From: Gnetum montanum
Lineage: Eukaryota; Streptophyta; Gnetopsida; Gnetales; Gnetaceae
Assembly: GCA_015680685.1 (NCBI GenBank)
Contig: MNCI01029388.1
Span: 252,895-316,894, forward strand
Length of the DNA stretch: 64,000 bases
Direction of reading: 5' to 3'
Below, in pieces: positions 23,400 through 34,194 of the stretch. The number at the start of each line of letters is the position of its first letter. The stretch's first letter is position 1. Position numbers and translations under genes: made by a program. The notes beneath the pieces were generated by a model, which saw only the letters and a list, made by a program, of their open reading frames with translations, ran no database searches and was not told the DNA's origin.

Positions 23400-24850
23400 C
23401 CTATGAAGATTATTTTGAGGCTATTTTAGGTCAAAATGACGTTTTTATGGGCACCCACACTAGAACCATGTTGGCCAGCATGAGTGGGGTGTCCCTAGCA
23501 TGGATAGGGTGCTTATGTGATTCCTTAGGCTAATTTCAATTAGTTTTAACCTCCTGAGAGCCTATATGGTTAGCACAGTGTGTTGGGGAAGAAAATTTGT
23601 CATTTTTTATATCAATTTGACTCTCTAGAAGTCATGCATGAAGCCCATAACTACCATCCACATTGGAACAATGCTAGCCAAAATGGCCCTAGTGTGGATG
23701 TGTGAAAAAATTTAACTTATGGCATTCAAATGGTCAAAATTAATGTTCTATGGGCTTCTCAGGGCAATGCAAGGTTACAATGGTTAAAATTGATCATTTT
23801 GGAGGTCAAAATTTGCAACAAAAGTGGGTTTTGAGGTTTTACCCCCAAATCCATGTTGGCCAACATGGATGGGGGGGGGGGGGGGGGGGGGGGGGGGGCA
23901 TTTTAGTGTGGATAGCCCAACCTTGATAATTGTAGGGGAAAAATAAGGTCAAATTGCAACCAAATCCAGGGTTTTGTAGTTGTATGCTCCTATAGTCAAG
24001 TTTTAAGGTCATTTGATGAGTTTCATGTTGGTAAAACCTTGTTAGGGACCTTACCCACATTGGGCTCATGGTAGCCAATGTGGATCCAATGCCCCTCAAC
24101 ATGGATATACTTGATTTTTGGTTTCTAGTATGTTTCAGAGGCAATGCAATCAAGTTTTCAACTCTCTAGGATTGTTAGTACTCATTTTTGAGGTTTAGGC
24201 TTATAATTGTCCATGCTTCATGGTTTTTTTTAGCTTTTTCATGGTTACACTACCCTCATCCATGCCTAGCAATGTTGCCCTAGCATGAGTGAGGGGGTAT
24301 GGTGGGTTGTTATTGTCAAAATGAGTTTAAATTACAGCAAGTTTAGGGTCTTAATGTCCTAGGATACACTAGGCTAAGTTTTAGGCTTTTTAATGTGTCA
24401 ATGTATTGCCAAAACTAGTAAGAAACCTTATCCCTAATGAAGCTATGCTAGCCAATGTGGCTCTAGCCTTCCTAAGCATGGCTACATGAATTTCCTAGTT
24501 TTTAACACTTTTTATTGGGTTTAATTAGGTTTCAAGGTTACTAGAGACACTCACAAATGTTTTAGGTTTAGTTGAACCATATTGGGGTTCAAACTATGTT
24601 TAGGTTTATGCCTGTGGATGTCATCCCCTTTTGAGCAACAATGGCCAGCATGGATGGGCCCTTGCTCAGCATTGTTGCCTAAAATGGAAAGTATTATGGT
24701 TGATTTTGGCCTCCCTCATTGCTTGGTGTTTGTTGGTGTTGACATCCAACTACTAAATTTGGCATGGGATGTTTGGGTTTTCTTGTGCTAAGCATGGGAT
24801 GCTTGGTTCCATGCTGGATCCACACTAACTAGTGTGGGTAAGGGTAGTTT
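23400..24850. repeat. Region of diverged copies of an 18-base palindrome
   Basis: At 23851-23868 the perfect palindrome CCATGTTGGCCAACATGG occurs. Degenerate versions (CATGTTGGCCAGCATGAG, AATGCTAGCCAAAATGGC, TATGCTAGCCAATGTGGC, CAATGGCCAGCATGG) recur at irregular intervals, each followed by a G-rich stretch such as GAGTGGGG or GATGGGG. I read this as a very old, diverged repeat, perhaps part of a long LTR. Confidence 0.5.
23871..23898 (+). repeat. Run of 28 G
   Basis: An uninterrupted homopolymer directly after the palindrome and GAT. The length is unreliable in most sequencing chemistries. Confidence 0.9.
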
Positions 24851-26860
24851 CAAGTTTAAAAAGGTTTTTCTAGGCTTCATGGGGGTTAAACCCCAGTGTA
24901 GATGGGATTTTAGGCCTAAAAACTTCACTACTTGGAAGGCACCTAGTGGGGGCCCACCCAAGTTCAAATCTTATTCTTGGTTTTAAAAATTCCATCATCC
25001 CAACTTGCAAAACTTTATCCCCTTTAAACTATTAGTTGACCATGATTTTAGTGAGTGCATTAGGAAAGGGGGGGTGGGGCTAGAATGGGACACCTAGGTA
25101 TAGAATTGGTTTTGAACTTGTTGATTTTAGAAAAATCACTTGCACAACCCATCTCATCACTAGCAATGCACTAGTTTAGAGCTTTGGAAGCAATGTTAAG
25201 CTTAAATCCCACCAAACTTAAGCTTTTCTTAGCAAGAATCAATCAAGAGTAGTGCTACTAGCAAGATTTTTGAAGGTTTTCGAAGGTTTTTGCACTATTC
25301 ATCACTATGATGAAGAGGAAGGCTGTTGTAAGCAAGAACCTTACCCTAGAGCACATGTACATAGTAGCCAAAGGGCCCTCACATTTGCCATAGCCCCTTC
25401 TAGGAGAAGGATCAATAGCCATAACCCCTAGGTACCTAATTCTTGGTTGTTTTTCTATGTGTTTTTGCAAGTTCCTTATCTAGAACCTAGGAATTTTCTT
25501 AGATTTAGCTTGATGTGTTAATTAAAATCATATTTTAAAAACTTCATACACTATTTTTAGGTGGTGTTTATGGGTTTTTGGTATTTCTTTTATGTTAGGC
25601 TTGTTTTGTGCAAAGTTATAAATTTTTGTTTCACTAAATTCTATGGATTTTTCACATTCTCCTATGAAAAAGCAACACCACTTCTGTAATTTTTTCTTGG
25701 GAAAATGGCTAGGAATGTTTTATTTTTGATGCTATAGGGTCATGATACATCATTAAATGGTTGGTTGAACCACTAGATTCTAGCTTATGATTGATTCTCT
25801 ATGAATTTTTCTATAAGCCACTTTAATGTGATTTTCTGGTTTTCTACTATTTTTTTCATGGTAATTATGCAGTTTTTTGTGTAAAAATAGCTAAGAATCT
25901 TGGCTCTTTAAGGTTATGAATTTTTATTTTATGGTTTAAGGATGCAAATGGCTATGAAATCATGGAATTTGAGTTTATGGTTAATTCTAGGATAATTTCT
26001 TCATTAGCTAGTGTAGGTGTGATTCCATGCCATTTTTCTATTTTTAATGTCATTTCAAAAAAATTTCCTACAATAATGGTTGGGAATTTTTGTGTTTTCA
26101 AGTTTTGGGTTTTTAGCACTTTGCTTCAGGTTTCAAATAGTCCTAGAATCACTGAATTTGGATTCGTGATTAATTTTTTNNNNNNTTTTTTTTTTTTTTT
26201 TTTTGTAAACTTGAGAAAAACAAGGTTTTTGGCTTTTAAAGTTTTACCCTTGTGAAGATGGGCAATGTTGGCACATTGTATAATTTTTCCAACCAACATC
26301 CTAGGTTCTTGGGGACCATTGGGAATGTCAAGGATAATTTAGAATTGGTTTCTTTAGTTTAAAAAACTTTGGTATTTTAACCAGTGATCTCATATGGCCG
26401 TTTCTTTTAGTTTTGAGTTCTTATGTGAATTTTGATTAAATTTTGTTGAGGTTTTGTATGGAATTTTGAATTTTCCCAAGCTTAGGATTATAGCATAGAT
26501 GTTGCAATTGGTTTCTTATCATCATGTTCAATGTTTTTTTTTCTTCATGTTACTTTTGAATTTTAGAGAATTTTGGACTAGCATTCCTAGAGCCTTTACT
26601 ATGGCTAGTTTTACCATTAACTAGGATGTTTAGCAAAATTCTTATGAAATCCAAATTGGTGCATGCTTATTGTTGTATATGTAGGCTAGTTAGTTATATT
26701 TAGTTCTTCACTAAAGTTGTTCCTAGTTTTCCTATTTTTGTTTCAAGTGTTATAAACCATAGATGAAAATGTTGATAGTGATTTTAATAGTGTGTTGTTG
26801 TTGTCTTCATGGAGGGCCTTCCTTAAGCCCATCCTAGTGGTTGTTGAGTTGGTGGGAATA
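24851..26860. other. Intergenic DNA with assembly gap
   Basis: No domain is recognised. Six N at 26180-26185 sit inside a T-run of about 25 bases. Confidence 0.5.
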
Positions 26861-26880
26861 CTCTTTTGTATCCACCTGTC

Positions 26881-27245
26881 AAAGCCCAACACCCCTCTTG
26901 TGGACATGGTCTTGAAGCATGGCTTCTTGTGGTTTTGGCTAGGGGCAAGAGAATTCCTGGCCTAGTTATTTTAAAACTTCAATGTGATGATGTGGTCAAA
27001 CATCTTATATGGCTGATGTTATCATGAAGACTTTACTGCCTTAGTCTTCTAGCCTAATCATCAAGTTCAGAGTTGATGATTCCAAAACCCATGTAGAAGG
27101 TGAAGTGCTTAACAATAAAGCTACTAGGGAGACCCACTAACTATCTCAGGTTTAGAACATGCCAAAGTTCTCCTAGTACAATACTGACAAAACCCTAATG
27201 GTGGCTCACTAGGTCCACATACTATTTCAAAATCCTCTTGCCACA
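26881..27245 (+). pseudogene. Possible FCP1/NIF-type phosphatase domain remnant
   Basis: The first frame reads GAREFLA, LF, NFNVMMWSNILYG and then ALVF and PNHQVQS. It resembles the RPGxxxFL...FxVxxWSS and following ...F..D..HC blocks of the FCP1/NIF HAD phosphatase domain. After a frame change comes LSQV, NMPKFS, YNTDKTLMVAH and QNPLATMYH. This resembles the L..VW...YN.sNTLLiDd...K...NP..T.iFP block. Stops are mostly TAG. A GTAAGTG directly follows, like a splice donor. The N-terminal DxDxT catalytic box could not be found. The match is weak and based on spaced motifs only. Confidence 0.35.
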
Positions 27246-27344
27246 ATGTACCATTTGGAAGGGTAAGTGTATTCATAAAAAAATTCTCATATTTTTTTTT
27301 ATTTGATTTACCTTTTCTTCCTTAACTTATTGGTTTTTCTTGTT

Positions 27345-30260
27345 TTAGATCCTAAATACCTTGCAGGTATAGGGTTAGTAACCAAGGTTTGGTTAAGAAT
27401 GATCAAACCTTAGCATTGGCTTAGACTGCAATGGGGGTATTCATCAAAAGCCCAATAGTAAGATTCGCAGTCATTGAGCAACTAAAGGATGATTTTGATA
27501 AGTACACCACCATCTACACTCCAATCTTCTAGAGGTGCCTAGTGAATGAGATAGCTCATGGTTGATGGATGGTCCTTGAACATGTTGTAAAAGAAGGCAC
27601 CACTACTAGCCCCTTCACACAACCCTCATCAAGTAAGAAGAAGAATAATAAGAAACATAAGAATTTTCTTTTCTGTTTATTTTTTATGTTATACCAACAT
27701 TTTCATGGCTACATGATTCTAGGCTATTTTGGCTTAAGTGTTTTCATGGCTTTATCAGTATGATTCTAGTTTTTTGTTCTTGTCATATTTTGGTTTTATG
27801 CGATGTGCCTATGCCTAAGCTAATTTTCTATTTTTGTTATCTTGTAGGGGCCACCACCTCCTCCAACATCACTTTGGTTATTTTAGGATGCTTTAAGGAA
27901 ATGCTTATACTAAAATACAATGAAGTAGAATTGTCACAGCATTGGTTGGTTTAAAAGGCATCTAGAAATGTTCAAGCAAACATCACTCACACAAGTTTTC
28001 TTGATCTTTTCATGGCTTCTAGTCCAATCATCCCTACTCCTAAGATGGTGAACATCATTGACTCCTTTGACCAAGGAGTGAAGAAGTTCAACACCTAGGT
28101 TCATGATGTGTTCATCATCTTAGCCATTAACGAGACTACCTTTTGTAACTTGTTTGATGCCTCTACTAAAGGGATGCAAGTTGCCACCAAACCAACAAAG
28201 GAGGCAGGCAACTAAGAGGAGGTGAAATCATGGTTGAATGCTTGTCATGACCATTGTAGGTTCAGAAAGGTATAGGATTTGAAGCAAAGAAATCATATTC
28301 CTTATTCAGATCGTATACCTTTCTGAACCTATTGTCACAAAAGAAGGTTATTAGCATTGCCTAAGCATGGACCATAATGAAGGTTCATACTGAAGATGCC
28401 CAGTATAATTAGGCTACTCACTTGGTCTTTGGGCTACAGGAGGAAATCCTCAAACTCTAGGAGGATCTCACCACAATATGCCATATGCATTATGCATTCT
28501 TTGTAGCATATTTAAGGAGATTCGTAGAGTTTTTATGGTGAGGAGGAATGGGTGATGTGTGAGTCAAAATCCATCCCAACTCTCTAAGCCTTGGATAAAT
28601 CATATTTATCCAACTATGTAGGCTCAAAATCCACTGAAGTATGTTTGGAAATCATTTTCTATGACCACTAAATATTTTAGTGGCATACATTGTGCTTCCC
28701 CTATTAGCATAGGGATTGAGCCTCAAGTCGAATAGGAAAATGCTGAGAGGAGCAAGGAATTACTTGTTGAGGCTAAGGAGGTAGCTAAAGAAAAGTTAAA
28801 GTGGCCCATGGTTGAGGAAGTAGCACCAGCCACTAAGCAACATTCCAAGAGGATTTCATAGTTATACTTGGCTAAACACATCAGTCAGTTACAAGTATGT
28901 TTTTTTTTTTTTTGTACTTAGGCTATTTTCATGTTTTACATTTTAAGGCTATGTTGTTATTTTATCTCATGTGAAATGCACTAAGCTATTTTATGTTTTA
29001 TGTTTATTGTTCTTATAGACAAGTGACAATAATTGGCATCCCAAGCTGCTGTAGTGGAGGAGGAGTAGAAGCACTTAGAGGAGGTGTTCCTACAACCTAA
29101 TGAGGATGAGGGGTTGCCCGATGTTGCACTAGATAAACTAGATATCCTATTTGGTGAACCATTCCTAGGGGAACCCCCAATCATCATCCTAGATGAGGTT
29201 CCAAGTATGAATACACTATTGTGTTATGCATTATATTTTATTGTTTTATGTTTAAGTATCGTTCTAATTTTTAATCAATTATTATACCTATTGTAGCTAC
29301 TGATTCCTAAGTAGATGCCTCTACTTCTACATTTTTCAAGAAACCACAGGTAGAGGTTCCTAATAAGATGGAGTTCATGCATGGGGTAGCCAAGGACATA
29401 ATCAATTAATTGCAACAAGTTGCTCTCAAAGTTGGTAAAAACTTCATTTCATTTTACACTTAATTATTTTACATAGGTTTTTACAAGTATATTGGTTATA
29501 TGTTTTCATTATAGTCATTTTTGTTGCATATTATGCTTATGTGTATATTTCATGGTTACATAGCTTGCATTGCCTAAGGTTGAGCGAGACTCCAACCATG
29601 CCATGGAAATAGACTCCTTACCTAGTCTTCCACCTGAAGTGGAAAATGTTCCAGAAAGGTTGTATGAAAGCGTAGCTGATATTGTAATTTCATGTGCTAA
29701 ACATTCATGGGAATTCAACGGTCAAACAAATCTCTATGGAAACAAGTTGTGGCTTTGAAGGAGGAGACTAAGAGGAAGGCTCAGATGATCAATGATCTCG
29801 AGAATCACAAGGCTTTTGTCAAAGCCCAAGTAGCTAACATTGCAAACCAAGGAAATCACATGGGCACATTGCTAGAATGTCATCCATGACAAGGTTTCCC
29901 TTGCTAGAGAGATGGTAGAGCAACAACTACAAATGGACTTGCTTACCTGTAAGGTAAGAAAGTGGAAAGATTAATATGCCTAGGTTCTCAAGTGAGGATG
30001 AGCATAGAAGGACTACAAAAACAAGTACAAGCTCAAACATGAGTCTTATCTTAATTGGTTGAAAGAGGAGTCTACTAAATAGTGTAAGTTGGAGCTACTT
30101 GTAAAGGGGATTCAAGCTGAAAGCACCTTCAAATTGTTTGGAGACACGTTGACTATGGCTAAATCCCCTACCCCTCATATCTCTACTACGTGGGTGAAGT
30201 ATCTACTGCTACTGTGTTAGGGGAGCCACCTACATGGATGGAGATTGATGAGAGTAATAT
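27345..30260 (+). pseudogene. Unidentified exon-like coding blocks, decayed
   Basis: Blocks with protein-like composition alternate with T-rich stretches that contain GTTATG/TTTATGTTTT words and end in pyrimidine-AG, so the layout resembles exons and introns. Examples are MGVFIKSPIVRFAVIEQLKD (27432), a block with MVNIIDSFDQGVKKFNT (28045), the E/P-rich EVFLQPNEDEGLPDVALDKL (29077), a K/E-rich coiled-coil-like block from 29750 (EETKRKAQMINDLENHKAFV), and KDYKNKYKLKHESYLNWLKE from 30015. Stops inside the blocks are TAA, TAG and TGA at places where Q or R would fit. I recognise no family. A multi-exon host pseudogene or a captured transposon gene are both possible. Confidence 0.35.
28258..28330. 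repeat. 17-bp perfect inverted repeat with 39-base loop
   Basis: AGGTTCAGAAAGGTATA at 28258-28274 pairs exactly with TATACCTTTCTGAACCT at 28314-28330. The loop shows no further pairing by eye. Confidence 0.85.
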
Positions 30261-30926
30261 TTTAACTACTATTAATCTTAAGTATGTCGACTAGGTCCAC
30301 ATGATGGAAGACCAAATCCTCCATCATTTGGAGGTTGGCCTTAAAAGTCTTTCCTAGAGTATATAATAATGGAGCCCTCTCAAGTTTGTTTGTTATATGA
30401 TTTTATCATGTTTTATTTTTCTTAAGTTATTATCTTAGTTTTATAGTTCATTGATTACCAATTAATCTTATGTTATTATGGCATAGGCACCAAGTGATAC
30501 CAACAGCCCTAGAGATAAGGATGGAAGTAACCCTCAACCTCCTCTAGATGCATCATAGCACCACCAATTACCTTGTCATCATTGTCTATTTTAGTTATTT
30601 TGGTCAATCACATTGCCCTAGATGTTGTTATGATTAGTGTTAGCCACTAATTCAGTTGATGGATGATTTATTATTTCATGATGTATTATTTAAACTTTTG
30701 CCACACCATGTGGCCATGGTTATCATGTTTTAGACATTTTAATTATTATTTTTAAATTTTTGTCTTGGTTATATCATTATAGTTTTATTCATGTTACATG
30801 ATTCCATGTTTTGATTATGGTATAAGGCTACATTGGTTAACTCACACAATTATAATGTAATAAAAAGGTACAATCAACTAGGTAGCAAGGTTGTAGACTA
30901 AAATGTAAATAAGTAACATGTGCCAA
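30261..30926. other. AT-rich DNA between coding-like blocks and minisatellite
   Basis: No frame or repeat is recognised apart from T-rich intron-like sequence. Confidence 0.4.
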
Positions 30927-31360
30927 TTTTAGGTCATAGAGGGCCATAAGATTTTGTCAATTTAAGGCTAATGAGGACCATAAGATTTTGCTAGTTTTAG
31001 GCCATCATGGGCCATAAGATTTTGCTAGTTTTAGGCCATGGCAGGCCATAAGATTTTTCCATTTTTAGGCCATCATGGGCTATAAGATTTTTCCAGTTTT
31101 AGGCCATAGAAAGCCATAAGATTTTACCAGACCATGGTGGGCCATAAGATTTTACTAGTTTTAGGCCATGGCGGGCCATAATATTTTGCTAGTTTTAGGT
31201 CATTGCAGGCCATAATATTTTGCCAATTTTAGGCCATGGTGGGCCATAATATTTTGCCAATTTTAGGCCATGGTGGACCATAAGATTTTTCTAGTTTTAG
31301 GCCATTATGAACCATGATATTTTGTCAATTTTAGGCCATTGAAGGCCATAGGATTTGCAA
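30927..31360 (+). repeat. Minisatellite, about 13 copies of a 34-bp unit
   Basis: The unit is TTTTAGGCCATGGTGGGCC followed by ATAAGATTTTGCTAG. Copies differ by point changes and one has lost its TTTTAGG start (near 31131). Each unit contains GGCCAT and ATGGCC-type words, so neighbouring units can pair. Late copies share ATAATATTTTG in place of ATAAGATTTTG, which shows local spread of variants. Confidence 0.9.
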
Positions 31361-31584
31361 ATGAAAACATTCTTTTTATCAATTTTGTGTTTTGAACATT
31401 TTTATGGGCTTTTTTAGTTGTAAAGTTTTTATGGCATTTCCAGATTAATGTTCTAGAAGAGAGCATGCCTTAAAAGTAAACTACAACCAAGAATAAACCT
31501 TAGGCTACATGAAAATTAAAATTTAACATAAAGAAAAACAAAATGATGCATACAAGTAACATGTAAAGTAGGCTAAACAAGGCT

Positions 31585-31955
31585 ACAAGTAAAAGGCAGC
31601 CACAAGGTTATAGGTGCATAGAGCAAGCAAATCAGGGGTACACATCATTTGTGTAAATGTTTTCTACTTTGAGAGATTAGGAAACACGTATGGTCTACTT
31701 TGCATAAACTTGTATTCCCCATCTCCCTCACTAATGATGTTGAAGGGGAGCTCTTCCCATAGTATATCCATGGGTCCATCATTGTTGGTTTTGGCCCCTT
31801 CCACTCCATCAAGCTTCTTGACTTTGTGATTAACAGCAGGAATTTCTTCCTAAAACTCCACTTTAGATCCCTATTCTATGTCAATGTTCTTAACTACTAA
31901 TGGAGCCACATTGTTGTAATACCCATTCATAGGGAGCAAGATCTAACACCTGAAG
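31585..31955 (-). pseudogene. Unidentified coding-like frame, decayed
   Basis: Over 110 codons stay in one frame with four stops (TAG each). Blocks include NGYYNNVAPLVVKNIDIE, EEIPAVNHKVKKLDGVEGAK, TNNDGPMDILWEELPFNIIS and EGDGEYKFMQSRPYVFPNLS. Just upstream in the reading direction is a pyrimidine-rich run ending in CAG, like a splice acceptor. I do not recognise the family. Confidence 0.35.
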
Positions 31956-33300
31956 CCCAGAAAGAAAGCTAGTTGAAAGAAGAAAATGCATAGGTGGCTT
32001 TCTTTTTACAACAATCAAACTAACATTAACCTATAAAAGTAAAACAAAATCAACAGCACCTAGATCTAACTTTGAAATAGGTCAACCAATATTAATTTTA
32101 AGAATTAAGAAATCATTGTAGTAAAATATTTGTGCAAGATTCATCAAATTAAAAAATCAAACTTTTTTTTGTTCAACCTAAAAAAATATCTAGTTAGGAT
32201 CATTTATAAATTTGTAAACAAAAGAAATGACAATAGAAGCAAATAAATTGATAATCTTAGATTTGTTCAATCACATAAGAATATTTTATAATTTCTAGCA
32301 ACACACAAAACAAGATCATCTGAATTTAACTCTTTTAACCATTTTACCATTAATAATTTAATTAAGAAATTCATATGTTCAATAGCATAGAATAGATAGA
32401 TCACAACCATAAATTAACATCCAAGGTTTTCCCCCACTCCATCAACTTATAGAAAGATATCAAAATTAGACTTGAGAAGGTATAGGAAAAAAATGTATAA
32501 ATCAAGATTCAAATCCAAGATTTATGCATTCAAAGGGAGAGGGTTCATCAACCAAATTCCAACCAAAACCCAAGAATTCAACAATTTTAAAACATTCACA
32601 ATTACCCATGGACCCAACGATACTCTCACTTTCTGCTAGCAATACCAATCCTCATATCAAGGATCCTTGATCCCTATTGGCAACATTTTGCCAAAAATGC
32701 CCCAAATTGTTATGGGTGTTTCTAAATCATTATAGAAACAACTCTTATCCAAGTCATTTAGGTGTGAGAGTGTAGAGGATGGCTAGAGAGATCCAAAAAA
32801 AGAAATAAAGGTTTCAACAATTTAAGCTTACAACAACAATCTTGATAATTTCATACAAGCATTATGAAGGTTGTTAGGTAAGCAAGAAGAGAGAAGTTTG
32901 AGAAAATCAACCCTTGCTGGCCATTATCAAACATAACAGAGATAGATCATTTTACCTCCTTACTTAGAAAGCTTGTTTACTACAAAGAATTATTAGAATA
33001 TTGGATTATTATGAAGCACTTATTTTCTTTCTCCTTGTTATCTCCTGTAGCAACCACAGTCTTCTCTCCCTTCCCACCCACACTCCATGCTACTATATCC
33101 ATTTTTCTTTATTTTGTTCAACTACTTTTTCCTTGTGTGTTTTATTTCCTCTCCTCCTCTTCCTATTTGTAGGTGGAATAAGGGATAATGGATGGTTTCT
33201 TGTAATTGACTTCTTAGGAACTATTTGTTTTCTTTTCTTTCTTTTTAAAGTTCTCTCTCTCTCTCTCTCTCTTTTAGCAATGAGTCATGAGTTCAATTCT
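31956..33300. other. AT-rich intergenic DNA
   Basis: No gene or mobile-element domain is recognised. A (TC)n run of about 12 units lies at 33250-33273. Confidence 0.5.
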
Positions 33301-34179
33301 CTTCATGATCACTATTAAAAAAATCAATAAAATATGTATATTCACAGGTTGTAGGTTCTATTGCTAAATCAACAATTTTTGATATTTCAAAATTAATATT
33401 TTACTAGAACTCAACTTTAATTCCTCTTGATAATTACAAAACATTTCAGCATAATATCTATCTATTTATCATTCAAAATTTTCATAAGATGCAAGGACAA
33501 AGTTTTCAAAATAGATTCATGATAAGGGTAGTTTAGGATACATAATCAAATAAGGCACCTTCCTTTTCAAGTCATCAGCAACGTGAATTTTCCCATCATC
33601 TTATGAGCCTTGAAAGGTCATCATGTGACCTTCCTACAGCCATGGAGAGGGTACTTATACTTTACTATTTTAAACTAAAAAGAGTAATGCATCACATTTA
33701 AAAATAAAATATAAAGATATGGTATTTGCACACAATATCCCTGATTCATCGGTCAAGTTTCTTTAACTTGATTCATAGGTCAAGTTCCTCAATATGAGCA
33801 TTCTTTTGCATCTCAACATACCTATTTTAGCTTTTAAGGCACACCTTAGAATATTGTCCTCTATTTTTCTTTTGTTTCTCAACATCTATGTTGAAATAGA
33901 ATAGAAAATATCTTTTTCCCATATATTTATTATTATTATTATTTTAAAACATCCCCAACATGTGTTTTAAAGCATATTTCTTATGCATAAAGTATTAAAA
34001 ATTTAATCATAATACATATAAAAATCCAGTCAACAAATTTATTACTGTTTTAATTAGTCATTTCCACTACAATCTAAACAAAGCACACACACAAGTTGTC
34101 AACAAAACATGCACACAAACACCCAAAAAGACTATTACAATTGTTAATGCAAAAACTCAAGGAGAAATGGTTTGTTACA
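33301..34179 (-). repeat. Probable 3' LTR of chromovirus, left edge undetermined
   Basis: On the minus strand the sequence after the purine tract begins TGTAACAAACC, the usual start of plant chromovirus LTRs. It is AT-rich and without coding sequence. The far end (low coordinate) could not be fixed because no second LTR is in the window. Confidence 0.45.
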
Positions 34180-34194
34180 TCCTCCTCCCCTTAA
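34180..34194 (-). promoter_or_regulatory. Polypurine tract of chromovirus
   Basis: On the minus strand TTAAGGGGAGGAGGA follows the pol stop and directly precedes TGTAACA. Confidence 0.65.

Noticed and set aside
26180-26230. Protein frame through XXX and poly-F at 25962-26255
   Set aside because: It crosses an assembly gap inside a T-run; the phenylalanine run is an artefact of the homopolymer.
30927-31360. CRISPR-like array
   Set aside because: Units are contiguous 34-bp tandem repeats with no unique spacers, in a plant context.
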